Assembly (NCBI GenBank): GCA_913778455.1
Contig: CAJYVK010000385.1
Location: forward strand, 1 to 32,549
Direction of reading: 5' to 3'
Source of the DNA: an uncultured Hymenobacter sp.
GTDB lineage: Bacteria; Bacteroidota; Bacteroidia; Cytophagales; Hymenobacteraceae
DNA: 32,549 nt
Both the position numbers and the translations under genes were made by a program. This document shows positions 16,131-24,522 of the stretch, one piece after another. Each line of letters opens with the position of its first letter. Position 1 is the stretch's first letter. A model generated the notes under the pieces. That model saw nothing but the letters and a program-made list of their open reading frames with translations. It did no database searches and was not told the DNA's origin.

Positions 16131-16988
16131 ATGACAACCCAGCAATTTACCGCCACCCTGGCTACGGCCCTGCAAGCTTTATATTCCGCCGCCGAAGCCG
16201 AGGCCATCGCCGCCCTGGTGGTTGAGCACCTACTGGGCCTCACGCCTTTGCAGCGCCGGATGCAGGCCGCGGTGCCGGTTCCCGCCGCCGCGCTGGCTCA
16301 ACTGCCCGCGGTGCAGGCCCGCCTGCTGGCCCACGAGCCGGTGCAGTACGTGCTGGGCACGGCGCACTTTGCCGGCCTGGAACTGGAAGTGACGCCCGCC
16401 ACCCTCATCCCGCGCCCCGAAACCGAAGAGCTGGTGCAGCTGATAACCCACGCCCAGGCCAGCCGGCCCGGTGCCCGCGTGCTCGACGTGGGTACCGGCA
16501 GCGGCTGCCTGGCCATTGCGCTGGCGCGGGAGCTGCCGCAGGCGCAGGTGCTGGCCGTGGACATTTCGGCCGAGGCGCTGGCCGTAGCCAGCCGCAACGC
16601 GGCCCGCTACGCGCCGGGCGTGCAGGTGGAACAGGTGGATATTCTGGCGGGCTGGCCGGTGGGGGCGGTGCCGGCCAGCCTCGACATCCTGGTGAGCAAC
16701 CCGCCCTACGTGCGGGAGAGCGAGCGGGCGCTGATGCGAGAAAACGTGCTGGCCTGGGAGCCCGCCACCGCCCTCTTCGTGCCCGACCACGACCCGCTGC
16801 TCTTCTACCGACGGCTGGCGGTGGTGGGGGAGCGCCTGCTGCGGCCCGGTGGTAGCATCTGGCTCGAAATCAACGAGGCGCTGGGTGCCGAAACGGCCGC
16901 GCTCTTTACCGAGGCAGCGTTCGCGCCCGCGGCGGTGCTAGACGACTTCCTGGGGCGTCCGCGCTTTGTGCGGGCGGTGCGCCGCTAG
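16131..16988 (+). CDS. prmC: Release factor glutamine methyltransferase PrmC (HemK)
   Basis: This 285-residue cytoplasmic enzyme methylates the GGQ glutamine of peptide chain release factors, using S-adenosylmethionine. The N-terminal helical domain (1-85) binds the release factor. The methyltransferase domain has LIPRPETEEL (92-101), the SAM loop DVGTGSGCLAIAL (119-131) and the catalytic NPPY motif (190-193). The start is ATG 16131; a CATCTTTA sequence at 16116-16123 resembles a -7 box and would give a very short leader. The gene is divergent from ribD and ends before a strong terminator at 17070-17098. Confidence 0.95.
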   Translation: MTTQQFTATLATALQALYSAAEAEAIAALVVEHLLGLTPLQRRMQAAVPVPAAALAQLPAVQARLLAHEPVQYVLGTAHFAGLELEVTPATLIPRPETEELVQLITHAQASRPGARVLDVGTGSGCLAIALARELPQAQVLAVDISAEALAVASRNAARYAPGVQVEQVDILAGWPVGAVPASLDILVSNPPYVRESERALMRENVLAWEPATALFVPDHDPLLFYRRLAVVGERLLRPGGSIWLEINEALGAETAALFTEAAFAPAAVLDDFLGRPRFVRAVRR

Positions 16989-17069
16989 GCCGCTGGGGTA
17001 GTCCGGGCCAGCGCTTGTGATACAAATAATGTAGCAACATCAAACAAAGCGGCGGCCCGACCGCTTATA

Positions 17070-17098
17070 AAGCGCCTTCCGACTGGAAGGCGCTTTTG
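17070..17098 (+). terminator. Intrinsic terminator after prmC
   Basis: AAGCGCCTTCC (17070-17080) and GGAAGGCGCTT (17085-17095) form a perfect 11-bp stem with loop GACT, and T residues follow. It separates prmC from the reductase gene. Confidence 0.9.
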
Positions 17099-17123
17099 TC
17101 TTGTATCTACTCTCTGAAATAGT

Positions 17124-18221
17124 ATGGCTGAGCAACCGCTCCTGACTCCGTTTAAATCGGATAAACTTAACCTGAAAAACCGCGTCGTGATGGCACCCAT
17201 GACGCGGAGCCGCGCCGACAATCCCGGTCACGTACCCAACGACCTGATGGTGGAGTACTACTCGCAACGCGCCACGGCGGGACTCATTATCTCGGAGGGC
17301 GTTTTTGTGAGCCCCGAAGCCGTGGGCTACATCAACGTGCCCGGCCTGTACACCGACGAGCAGGTGGCCGGCTGGCGCAACGTAACCCAGGCCGTGCACG
17401 GCCTGGGCGGGCAGATCTTCGCCCAAATCTGGCACGTGGGGCGCATGTCGCACCCCGATTTGCTGCACGGCAATAAGCCACTCTCGGCTTCGGCTCTCAA
17501 CCCTCACAGCCAGGTGTACACGCCCGCGGGCTTCAAGCAGACGGTGGAGCCGGCCGCCATGACGGTAGCCCAAATCAAGCAAACGGTGGCCGACTTCGTG
17601 AAAGCGACCCAGAATGCGCTGGCCGCCGGCTTCGACGGGGTGGAGATTCACTCGTCGAACGGCTACCTGTTTCACCAGTTTTTCAACGGCACCAGCAACC
17701 ACCGCACCGACGAGTACGGCGGCTCCATCGAAAACCGCGCGCGCCTACTCTTCGACGTGCTCGACGCGATGAAGGCCGCCGGCCTAGACTTGGGCAAGGT
17801 CGGCGCTCGCCTCAATCCCTCGCTCGACGGTCTGTTTGGCATGACGCTCGACGCCGAGACCATCCCCACGTTCGACTACATCATCAAGCGCCTCAACGAC
17901 TACGGCCTGGCCTATCTGCACCTATCGGAGCCCTTTACCGATGTGAGCCAGAACGAGTTTGCCGAGCCGCACATTGCCAAGCGCTATCGCCCGCTCTACC
18001 ACGGTACGCTCATCATCAACGGCGGCTTCGACCAGGAGAAGGGCAATAAAGTAATCGCCGACGGCGACGCCGACCTCGTGGCCTACGGTACGCACTTCAT
18101 CGCCAACCCCGACCTCGTGGCGCGGTTTGCCCAGCACGTACCGCTGGCCCAGGGCGACAAGGATACCTACTACGTGCCCGGAGCCCACGGCTACACCGAT
18201 TACCCGGCCGCTACCAAGTAA
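17124..18221 (+). CDS. Old Yellow Enzyme family alkene reductase (NADH:flavin oxidoreductase)
   Basis: The 365-residue FMN-dependent TIM-barrel enzyme begins LLTPFKSDKLNLKNRVVMAPMTRSRA, typical of the NemA/OYE group. The substrate-binding pair His176 and Asn179 lies in EIHSSNGYLFHQF, and the FMN-barrel motif RTDEYGGSIENR follows. A C-terminal phosphate-binding region (about 290-330, including INGGF and VAYGTHFIANPDL) completes the fold. Such enzymes reduce the C=C bond of enones and other electrophiles and are often linked to electrophile detoxification. The physiological substrate is unknown. The start is ATG 17124, and terminators on both sides make it a single-gene unit. Confidence 0.93.
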   Translation: MAEQPLLTPFKSDKLNLKNRVVMAPMTRSRADNPGHVPNDLMVEYYSQRATAGLIISEGVFVSPEAVGYINVPGLYTDEQVAGWRNVTQAVHGLGGQIFAQIWHVGRMSHPDLLHGNKPLSASALNPHSQVYTPAGFKQTVEPAAMTVAQIKQTVADFVKATQNALAAGFDGVEIHSSNGYLFHQFFNGTSNHRTDEYGGSIENRARLLFDVLDAMKAAGLDLGKVGARLNPSLDGLFGMTLDAETIPTFDYIIKRLNDYGLAYLHLSEPFTDVSQNEFAEPHIAKRYRPLYHGTLIINGGFDQEKGNKVIADGDADLVAYGTHFIANPDLVARFAQHVPLAQGDKDTYYVPGAHGYTDYPAATK

Positions 18222-18260
18222 GAAGTAAGAATGCGCAGACCGGCCCCGCCGGGAATTGGG

Positions 18261-18297
18261 CGCGCTGGCTGTTTCGGCAGCCAGCGCGTTTCTTTTT
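18261..18297 (+). terminator. Intrinsic terminator after the OYE gene
   Basis: CGCGCTGGCTG (18261-18271) and CAGCCAGCGCG (18278-18288) form a perfect 11-bp stem with a 6-base loop, followed by TTTCTTTTT. Confidence 0.88.
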
Positions 18298-18366
18298 GGG
18301 CTGGTGGGAATAATGGCCGGCCGGTCAGCGTTAGCCGGGCGGCTGGCGCATCCGCAGCGGGTTGCC

Positions 18367-18374
18367 GACCTTTG
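18367..18374 (+). promoter_or_regulatory. Promoter-like -7 box (GACCTTTG) before the lipoprotein gene
   Basis: The box resembles the Bacteroidetes -7 element and is placed between a terminator and the start codon at 18402, where a promoter is needed. No convincing -33 TTG accompanies it. Confidence 0.35.
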
Positions 18375-18401
18375 TGGCTCTTATCAGTTTGGTGGCTAGC
18401 T

Positions 18402-19394
18402 ATGCGTGTACTTCTTGTTTTACTCAGCGCGTTGCTGCTGGCGGGCTGCGGGGCCAAAAACAGCGGCCCGCTGGACGTCTTTTTTATCAGCTCCTCGCGC
18501 TTTACCTCGGGCAACCGGACCAGCGTAGGGGCGGGCGATACCCTGGCAACCAGGCTCTACGCGCTCACCAACGACCAGAGCAATCAGCTCACGCGCTTCA
18601 AGGTGACGGTGGCCTACACGCCCCGGCGGGAGCCGTTTGCCTACCCTACCCAGCTCAGCCTGTTTATCAACAACGTGCAGCCCGATCCCGAGGTGACTTA
18701 CCTCGACACGACGCTCACGGGTACCGATTTTCTTTACACCTCGGTATTCGGGGCGCGTACCACGGCGGGCACCGAGCGCTGGACGTTCACGGCCCAGGAT
18801 AAAGCCGGTAATAGCGCGTCGCGCTTTTTCGTGCTGGCGGTGCGTCGGGCCGACTCCACCAACATCTACCACGACTACACGCTGCGCCTGCGCGTGCCCG
18901 CTACCGGCGTATCCGCCCGGCGCTTTATCGACTTGAAATCGGGCTTGGCGCTGCCCGCTTACAGCGTGGTGGGGCAGGTAACCAATCCCACCTTGCAACA
19001 GCTCACCGACGTAATTGTACTGCCCGACGGCCTGCGCTTGGTATCGCCCGATACGCTGAGCGCGACCAGCCCGCTGCTCCGGCTCAGCGACCTTCGCTGG
19101 CCGACCAGCAACCGCCGCAGCACGCGCTTCCAGCTCACTGCGCTCACGCCCACGGGCTTCACCAGCGCCCGCGATTCCGTTGCAATCCGGGGCCAGTTTA
19201 CCGGGCCGGGCCGGGCGTACGTCGCGGCCCTGGCCCTCGACCAGGTGTATGCTTTCCGAACGTTTCGGGCCGATGGGGTGACGCCCGTTTACGGTCTGAT
19301 GCGCGTGCTCAGCGTGCCCAATGGCACTAGCGCAGTCGGCTTGCAGCTGCAAATCCGCCTGGCTAAGAGGCGCCGCCTGGCCGGCGAGCTTTAG
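18402..19394 (+). CDS. Lipoprotein of unknown function
   Basis: The 330-residue protein has a lipoprotein signal peptide with lipobox LLAGC (Cys16). I do not recognise the family. The body looks like beta-sandwich modules: about 20-140 reads like an Ig-like domain with WTFTAQDKAGNSASRFFVL near its end, a pattern common in bacterial Ig-like surface proteins. The second part (about 145-300) has alternating strands and little charge clustering. The C-terminus is basic. The start was set at ATG 18402, because an in-frame extension back to 18231 would cross the OYE terminator and remove the signal peptide. It ends before a shared terminator and is convergent with the FadL-like gene. Confidence 0.75.
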   Translation: MRVLLVLLSALLLAGCGAKNSGPLDVFFISSSRFTSGNRTSVGAGDTLATRLYALTNDQSNQLTRFKVTVAYTPRREPFAYPTQLSLFINNVQPDPEVTYLDTTLTGTDFLYTSVFGARTTAGTERWTFTAQDKAGNSASRFFVLAVRRADSTNIYHDYTLRLRVPATGVSARRFIDLKSGLALPAYSVVGQVTNPTLQQLTDVIVLPDGLRLVSPDTLSATSPLLRLSDLRWPTSNRRSTRFQLTALTPTGFTSARDSVAIRGQFTGPGRAYVAALALDQVYAFRTFRADGVTPVYGLMRVLSVPNGTSAVGLQLQIRLAKRRRLAGEL

Positions 19395-19411
19395 AGATTT
19401 CTTAACTCAAA

Positions 19412-19450
19412 AAAAGCCTCCCCGTGCTAGTGTTGCGCGGGGAGGCTTTT
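19412..19450. terminator. Bidirectional intrinsic terminator
   Basis: AAAAGCCTCCCCG (19412-19424) and CGGGGAGGCTTTT (19438-19450) form a 13-bp perfect stem with a 13-base loop. With an A-run before and a T-run after, it can stop the lipoprotein gene on the plus strand and the FadL-like gene on the minus strand. Confidence 0.9.
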
Positions 19451-19478
19451 GGGTAAGTGGTGCGTAGGCGTAGCGCTG

Positions 19479-21071
19479 CTAAAACAGCAGGCCACCCGTG
19501 ATGCTGGTCGTGAAGCGGTTGTTGGTCATGCTCACGGTAGGAGCGAAGGTATTGGCCAGCGAGTAGGGCTGGTACAGCTCCTTACCCGTCAGGTAAAGGC
19601 CGGCTACGTCCAGAAAGAAGCTGCCGGTGCGCACGCCCAGGCCCGCCGAATAATACTTCTGATTGCGATCGAACGTGTCGTCGCGGTAGGGGCTGGCGTA
19701 GTAGGCAAAGCCCACCCGGGCCCGGAAGATGGCAAAGCGGCCCTCGGCCCCCACGCGGAAGTTGACAACGCTCCGGTAATTATTGCTAACGTTGTAGTTG
19801 CCGTCGTTTAGCGCCTGGTCGCTGGTACCGTCGGTAGTGTTGAATTTGGCTTGCCCGTAGCCGACGTATTCGACATCGCTCGTAATAAAGCCGGCCTTAC
19901 CCAGCACAACCGTAGCGCCACCATTGGCCCGGAAGGGGGTGGTAATGCTGTACTCGAAGGGAACGGCGGAAGCCGTGGTGAGCGAGCTTACCGTGCCCGG
20001 GGCTGCGTACTTATTGTTGGCCGTTAGCGAGGTGCTATACTCATCGGTGAGGCGAATGTAGGTGGGGGTTTGAATTGAGGCCCCGAGGCGCAGGGCATCG
20101 GCCGCCCGGACGATAACCCCCAGCCGGGCGTTGATGCCGGTGCCGGTAGTCTTCAGGTAATCGGTCGAGATAAAGTCTTGGGCGCCACTCGAACTTTCGC
20201 CAAAGGTGCTGGTACGCGTGCGTTGCAGCGATACGATCCCTATGCCCCCCCCGATGTACAGCTTATCGCGGTAGTTGCCCCCGTAGCCGAGATCAAACTG
20301 GGAGAGCGAGCCCTTGGTCAGGATATCCTCGGTTTGGGTGATGCTGCCGCTGCGAGTAGGCGTGCCGAGGCGGTAAATGGAGTCGCCCTGGGCCGTGCCC
20401 GTTTTAGGGTTACGCACGTAAATCTGGTCAACCAAGCCAGTACCGTAAGCTAAGCCATCGATGTTGGTATAAGTCTTAGTGCGATACTGCGTGTAGATAT
20501 CGTCTACGTTCTGCTGATAGTCCGCGCTGGTGTAGTCGCCGTTGTTGTAGGGCTCGCGGATGCGTTGAAAGAAGGAGTGGTTATCATCCGTCGTGTTCTG
20601 GTAGCGCAGGCTTTGGTTGAAATCGGCCAAGCGGGTAAAGCCCAGGGCGAACGCCCCACCGCGCCAATCGCTGGTATTATCGTTGTCAGACCGGCGGCTG
20701 GCAAAAACGAGGCCCACGTTGGCCAGGTGGAAGCTGTTGGCCGTGCTCGATATTGACGGAAAACTAGTGCCGGTGGCCGCCACCGTAGGCAACTGGGCCG
20801 CATTGGTAGTACCAAAGCCCACGCCGGGCGTGAGGGTAAGCTCCGATTTGGTGTAGAAGCCCAGGCCGGCCGGGTTGCTGGTTAGGTTACCGAAATCGGC
20901 CCCGAGCGATACGTTGGCCCCCGCCAGGCCCAGCGTGCGGGCTGTGCCACTGGGGTTTTGGCGCATGTACAGCAGGGCATCATTGGCATAGCCGCCCTGC
21001 GCCCAGGCTGATTGGCTGATGGTTAAAAAACCGCCCAGCAACGTAGCCAGGCCCATAAATGCGTGCTTCAT
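19479..21071 (-). CDS. OmpP1/FadL-like outer-membrane transport protein
   Basis: The 530-residue protein has a signal peptide (1-25, ending SAWAQ). The N-terminus of the mature part includes the segment GLAGANVSLGADFGNLTSNPAGLGF, the typical hatch motif of OmpP1/FadL proteins (N-P-A-G-L). The remainder is alternating strands of a beta-barrel rich in Tyr, Thr and Gly, ending in a hydrophobic GGLLF. FadL-like proteins let hydrophobic compounds such as fatty acids diffuse across the outer membrane. The start is ATG 21071. It lies downstream of the Gly/Tyr-rich lipoprotein gene on the same strand, with a hairpin and T-run only 17 bases before its start, so its expression may depend on read-through. 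Confidence 0.82.
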   Translation of the reverse strand: MKHAFMGLATLLGGFLTISQSAWAQGGYANDALLYMRQNPSGTARTLGLAGANVSLGADFGNLTSNPAGLGFYTKSELTLTPGVGFGTTNAAQLPTVAATGTSFPSISSTANSFHLANVGLVFASRRSDNDNTSDWRGGAFALGFTRLADFNQSLRYQNTTDDNHSFFQRIREPYNNGDYTSADYQQNVDDIYTQYRTKTYTNIDGLAYGTGLVDQIYVRNPKTGTAQGDSIYRLGTPTRSGSITQTEDILTKGSLSQFDLGYGGNYRDKLYIGGGIGIVSLQRTRTSTFGESSSGAQDFISTDYLKTTGTGINARLGVIVRAADALRLGASIQTPTYIRLTDEYSTSLTANNKYAAPGTVSSLTTASAVPFEYSITTPFRANGGATVVLGKAGFITSDVEYVGYGQAKFNTTDGTSDQALNDGNYNVSNNYRSVVNFRVGAEGRFAIFRARVGFAYYASPYRDDTFDRNQKYYSAGLGVRTGSFFLDVAGLYLTGKELYQPYSLANTFAPTVSMTNNRFTTSITGGLLF

Positions 21072-21088
21072 AGAAAAAAAGTATGGGC

Positions 21089-21117
21089 AAAAAAGAGCCG
21101 GTCCCTGAGACCGGCTC
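21089..21117 (-). terminator. Terminator or attenuator between the Gly/Tyr-rich lipoprotein and the FadL-like gene
   Basis: On the minus strand GAGCCGGTC and GACCGGCTC (21117-21109 and 21103-21095) pair with a 5-base loop and are followed by six T residues (21094-21089). ATG 21071 of the next gene is only 17 bases further. Confidence 0.85.
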
Positions 21118-21162
21118 GGGTAAAATCAAGCGGTAAATCGTAGAAGGGTGCTGGCGGGTTGC

Positions 21163-22554
21163 CTAGCGGCGGCCCCGGCCACCGCCGCCGCCACCACCCC
21201 CGAAGCTGCCGCCGCCACCGCCGCCACCGAAGTTTCCTCCGCCAAATGAGCGGCTAGGCTGCATCTGGGGCTGGGGCGGCGAATAAGTACGCTGCGGTTG
21301 GTAAGAGGGCTGATTGTAGCTGCGCTGCTGCATCTGCGGCTGGCCCGCCTGGGCGTCCCCAAAATTGACGCTGCGCTGCCGGCCTCCGTAGCCCGGGTTA
21401 TTCATGGGCTGATTGTTGGTGGGCTGGCCCGCCGGGGTAGCGCCATTCCCAAAGAAGCCGCTGAAGAAGCCGCGGCGGCCAGGGGTGCCCCCTGCGGGCT
21501 GGGACATGGGTTGAGTGGTATTCGTAGACTGGCTGGCCGGCGCGCTGTAGGTGGGTTGGCCCGTAGCCTCGCCGAAGCTGACGGCCCGGCCGCCCCGACC
21601 AGTCGGAGCCACCGGCACGGGAGCCGCGCTGCCAGCCGGCGCGTTGCCGCCCGGTATCGCTACGGCATTACCGGTATACGACCCCCCACTGGGCCGGCCG
21701 CCGCCGAGGTTTACCATGTTAGGGTTGCCGTTTACGTTGCGGGCGTTCATCACGGCACCGCCCCGGTTGGAGCGGCCGCCGTAGATAACGGCTCCCTCAC
21801 CGGGCGTGCTGACGCCTCCTCCGTGCGTGTAGACAATCGGGCGGGCATAGCGTGGGCCGTACGCGTCGTAATAACCGTAGCCACGACCGTAGCCATAGCC
21901 GTATGGGTAGCCGCCAAAGCCGCCGTACGGGTAGCCAAAGCCCCCGAACCCGTAGCCAAAGCCAATACTCAGGCCCGAGCCGTAGCCCCAGGGCGAGTAG
22001 TAGGGCGAGAAGAACGGGTCATAAAACCCAGCGCCGTAGGGGTAGCCGTAGCCTAGGCCGTCGTAGGGGTACCCGTAGCCGCCCATGGCATAGGGCGAGT
22101 AGCCGTAGCCCACGGCCAGCCCGGCCCCGTAGCCCCAGGGCGAACCGTAGAACGAGGGCGCTACCGACCAGGTCGGATTATAGTTGTACGAGCTGACGCC
22201 CGGCCCGGTGTAGGGCTGGTTGAAGCCGCTGGGGTTGTAGTAGCTCAGGCCGTCGTTGTAGCTGTTGCTGTAGTAGTCGGTGCCCGACGAGTAGCCCCGG
22301 GTGGTGCCGCCCTGGTAGTCGGGGTTGGCATCGTCGGTAGTGGCGGCGGGCACGGTGTCATCGAGCGAGCGGGCCGGGATGTTGCCGCTGCCGCTATACA
22401 CGCGGGAAGGGGTAGCCACGGCCGTGGTACGGTCGCTGGAAGAGTAATAGACGCCGTCGTTCTCCGTGGATGTCGTCAGCGCCCCGGAGGTGGCGCACCC
22501 GCCCAAAGCGAGCAGTGCCAACGCCGGCAAAGGAACGGTGAGCAGGTTTTTCAT
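21163..22554 (-). CDS. Gly/Tyr/Pro-rich low-complexity lipoprotein
   Basis: The 463-residue protein has a lipoprotein signal peptide with lipobox LALGGC (Cys20). Residues 25-125 are Ser/Thr/Asp-rich. Residues 125-235 are extremely rich in Gly, Tyr, Pro and Phe (GYGYPYG-like units), then comes an Ala/Gly/Asn region, a Gln/Pro-rich region, and a C-terminal tail of glycine runs ending GRGRR. The composition resembles prion-like or phase-separating sequences and some adhesive surface proteins. No catalytic motif is seen. The start was placed at ATG 22554 because the signal peptide begins there; an in-frame start at 22614 is less likely. It precedes the FadL-like gene on the same strand. Confidence 0.75.
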   Translation of the reverse strand: MKNLLTVPLPALALLALGGCATSGALTTSTENDGVYYSSSDRTTAVATPSRVYSGSGNIPARSLDDTVPAATTDDANPDYQGGTTRGYSSGTDYYSNSYNDGLSYYNPSGFNQPYTGPGVSSYNYNPTWSVAPSFYGSPWGYGAGLAVGYGYSPYAMGGYGYPYDGLGYGYPYGAGFYDPFFSPYYSPWGYGSGLSIGFGYGFGGFGYPYGGFGGYPYGYGYGRGYGYYDAYGPRYARPIVYTHGGGVSTPGEGAVIYGGRSNRGGAVMNARNVNGNPNMVNLGGGRPSGGSYTGNAVAIPGGNAPAGSAAPVPVAPTGRGGRAVSFGEATGQPTYSAPASQSTNTTQPMSQPAGGTPGRRGFFSGFFGNGATPAGQPTNNQPMNNPGYGGRQRSVNFGDAQAGQPQMQQRSYNQPSYQPQRTYSPPQPQMQPSRSFGGGNFGGGGGGGSFGGGGGGGGRGRR

Positions 22555-22812
22555 GGCAGAAAAATGAGAAATCAGCGCGGGGCTGAGTGGGATAGTAAAA
22601 TTCGAACCTGGCAAATGGAAGCTAAGTGAAGCCCAGGCGAGTGCGCCCAGTCAAAAATAACCCTGCTGTCTCCGGCTTCCGCGGGGGCGCACCTTACTTA
22701 ACGTAATTTCGCCGCAAAACGGTGCCTTTCTCTTGAAGTTACCTACACAAAACTTATACCATAATCGACTGGCCCGCTGCCAGCCCCGATACACTGGTTT
22801 TAGATGCCTGTT

Positions 22813-24288
22813 ATGAGCAAAAAGTTGCCTACCCGCCAGGAAGATTATTCCGCCTGGTACAATGAGCTGGTGAAGCGTGCCGGCCTCGCCGAAAATTCTG
22901 CCGTGCGCGGCTGCATGGTTATCAAGCCCTACGGCTACGCCATTTGGGAGAAGATGCAGCGGACGCTCGACGACATGTTCAAGCGCACCGGCCACGAGAA
23001 TGCCTATTTCCCGCTGTTCGTGCCCAAGAGCTTGTTTGAGGCCGAGGAGAAAAACGCCGAGGGCTTCGCCAAGGAGTGCGCCGTGGTGACGCACTACCGC
23101 CTGCAAACCGACCCCGACAAGCCCGGCAAGCTGCGCGTAGACCCCAACGCTAAGTTGGAGGAAGAACTCATCGTGCGCCCCACCTCGGAGGCCATTATCT
23201 GGAGTACCTACAAAAACTGGATTCAGAGCTACCGCGACCTGCCGCTGCTTATCAACCAGTGGGCCAACGTGGTGCGCTGGGAGATGCGCACGCGCCTGTT
23301 TCTGCGCACGGCCGAGTTCCTGTGGCAGGAGGGGCACACGGCCCACGCCACCGCCACCGAGGCCGTGGCCGAAACCCGCCAGATGCTCGACGTATACGCC
23401 GAGTTTGCCGAAGAGCACATTGCCCTGCCCGTGGTGAAGGGCGTAAAAACCCCCAACGAGCGCTTTGCCGGGGCCGAGGACACCTACTGCATCGAGGCGC
23501 TGATGCAGGATGGCAAGGCCCTGCAAGCGGGCACCAGCCACTTCCTGGGCCAGAACTTTGCCAAGGCCTTCGACGTGCAGTTCCAAAGCAAGGAAGGCGG
23601 CCTGGAGCACGTGTGGGGCACGAGCTGGGGCGTGAGCACCCGCCTGATGGGCGCGCTCATCATGGCCCACTCCGACGACGAGGGCCTGGTGCTGCCGCCC
23701 AAGCTGGCACCCATCCAGGTGGTCATCGTGCCGATTTACAAGACCGGCGAGCTCGACGCGCTGCTGGAGCGCATCCGGCCTATTCAGCAGGGACTGGTGC
23801 AGCGCGGTATTTCGGTGAAGGTAGACAGCCGCGACACCGAGCGCCCGGGCTTCAAGTTTGCCGAGTGGGAGATGAAGGGCGTGCCCGTGCGCCTGGCCAT
23901 CGGCGCCCGCGACCTCGACGCCGGCACTGTAGAAGCCGCCCGCCGCGACACCAAGCAGAAATTGCAGCTGCCGCTGGCCGACGTGGTCGATAGCGTCGAT
24001 AAGCTGCTCAACGACATTCAGCTCACCATCTACACCCGCGCCAAGGAGTATCGCGACGCCCACACTACCCGCGTCGAAACCTACGACGAGTTCAAGGCAG
24101 TGCTCGACGGTAAAGGCGGCTTCGTCGTGGCCCACTACGACGGCACCTCCGAAACCGAGGAACTCATCAAGGAGCAAACCAAAGCCACCGTGCGCTGCCT
24201 GCCCCTGGCCGAGCCCGACGAGGAAGGCGTGTGCATCGTGACTGGCAAGCCCAGCCCACGCCGCGCCTGGTTTGCCCGCGCTTACTAG
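22813..24288 (+). CDS. proS: Proline--tRNA ligase (archaeal/eukaryal-like, short type)
   Basis: The enzyme charges tRNA-Pro with proline. Without an editing insertion, the 491-residue chain has the class II core: motif 2 around [29 protein letters not shown] and [25 protein letters not shown], followed by the anticodon-binding domain (from about residue 300) and the C-terminal domain ending WFARAY. The terminal tyrosine is typical of this ProRS type, which Bacteroidota use. The start was placed at ATG 22813 ([13 protein letters not shown]), which aligns with relatives; ATG 22804 is three codons upstream. The gene stands alone, divergent from the Gly/Tyr-rich lipoprotein. A long hairpin (24310-24360) follows the stop. 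Confidence 0.96.
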   Translation: MSKKLPTRQEDYSAWYNELVKRAGLAENSAVRGCMVIKPYGYAIWEKMQRTLDDMFKRTGHENAYFPLFVPKSLFEAEEKNAEGFAKECAVVTHYRLQTDPDKPGKLRVDPNAKLEEELIVRPTSEAIIWSTYKNWIQSYRDLPLLINQWANVVRWEMRTRLFLRTAEFLWQEGHTAHATATEAVAETRQMLDVYAEFAEEHIALPVVKGVKTPNERFAGAEDTYCIEALMQDGKALQAGTSHFLGQNFAKAFDVQFQSKEGGLEHVWGTSWGVSTRLMGALIMAHSDDEGLVLPPKLAPIQVVIVPIYKTGELDALLERIRPIQQGLVQRGISVKVDSRDTERPGFKFAEWEMKGVPVRLAIGARDLDAGTVEAARRDTKQKLQLPLADVVDSVDKLLNDIQLTIYTRAKEYRDAHTTRVETYDEFKAVLDGKGGFVVAHYDGTSETEELIKEQTKATVRCLPLAEPDEEGVCIVTGKPSPRRAWFARAY

Positions 24289-24309
24289 CCTTTTCGGGGT
24301 CTTCTTTCC

Positions 24310-24360
24310 AGCTCCCCCAGCAGTTGGCGTACCTCAGGTGCGCCAGCTGCTGGGGGAGCT
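24310..24360. terminator. Long hairpin after proS, possible terminator
   Basis: The arms 24310-24329 and 24341-24360 are complementary over 20 bases with one G-U pair, and the loop is 11 bases. Only three T residues follow on the plus strand, so it is a weak classical terminator but a very stable mRNA end. No gene is seen between it and 24491; that stretch is AT-rich from about 24390. Confidence 0.6.
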
Positions 24361-24491
24361 GCGTTTAGGCCGGTAGCTAGCGCGATACAGAGATGAAGTG
24401 TCTGTGAGTCAATGGAAGTAAAATAAATTGATAATGTTGAAAAGGCTTTTTGCAGCAAGAAACGCATAATATTCAACAATTTTTAATGGCT

Positions 24492-24522
24492 CATTAGGCT
24501 ACCCGTGGCGGGTAGCCTAATG
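24492..24522. repeat. 13-bp perfect inverted repeat at the edge of the Rhs remnant
   Basis: CATTAGGCTACCC (24492-24504) and GGGTAGCCTAATG (24510-24522) flank a 5-base loop. It stands where AT-rich intergenic DNA changes to GC-rich coding-like DNA. No T-run follows on either strand, so it is not a typical terminator. Confidence 0.75.

Noticed and set aside
22651..24177. 508-codon open frame on the minus strand
   Set aside because: It is antisense to proS, which has clear class II synthetase motifs.
24492..24522. Perfect inverted repeat as an insertion-sequence end
   Set aside because: No transposase gene, second terminal copy or target duplication was found near it.
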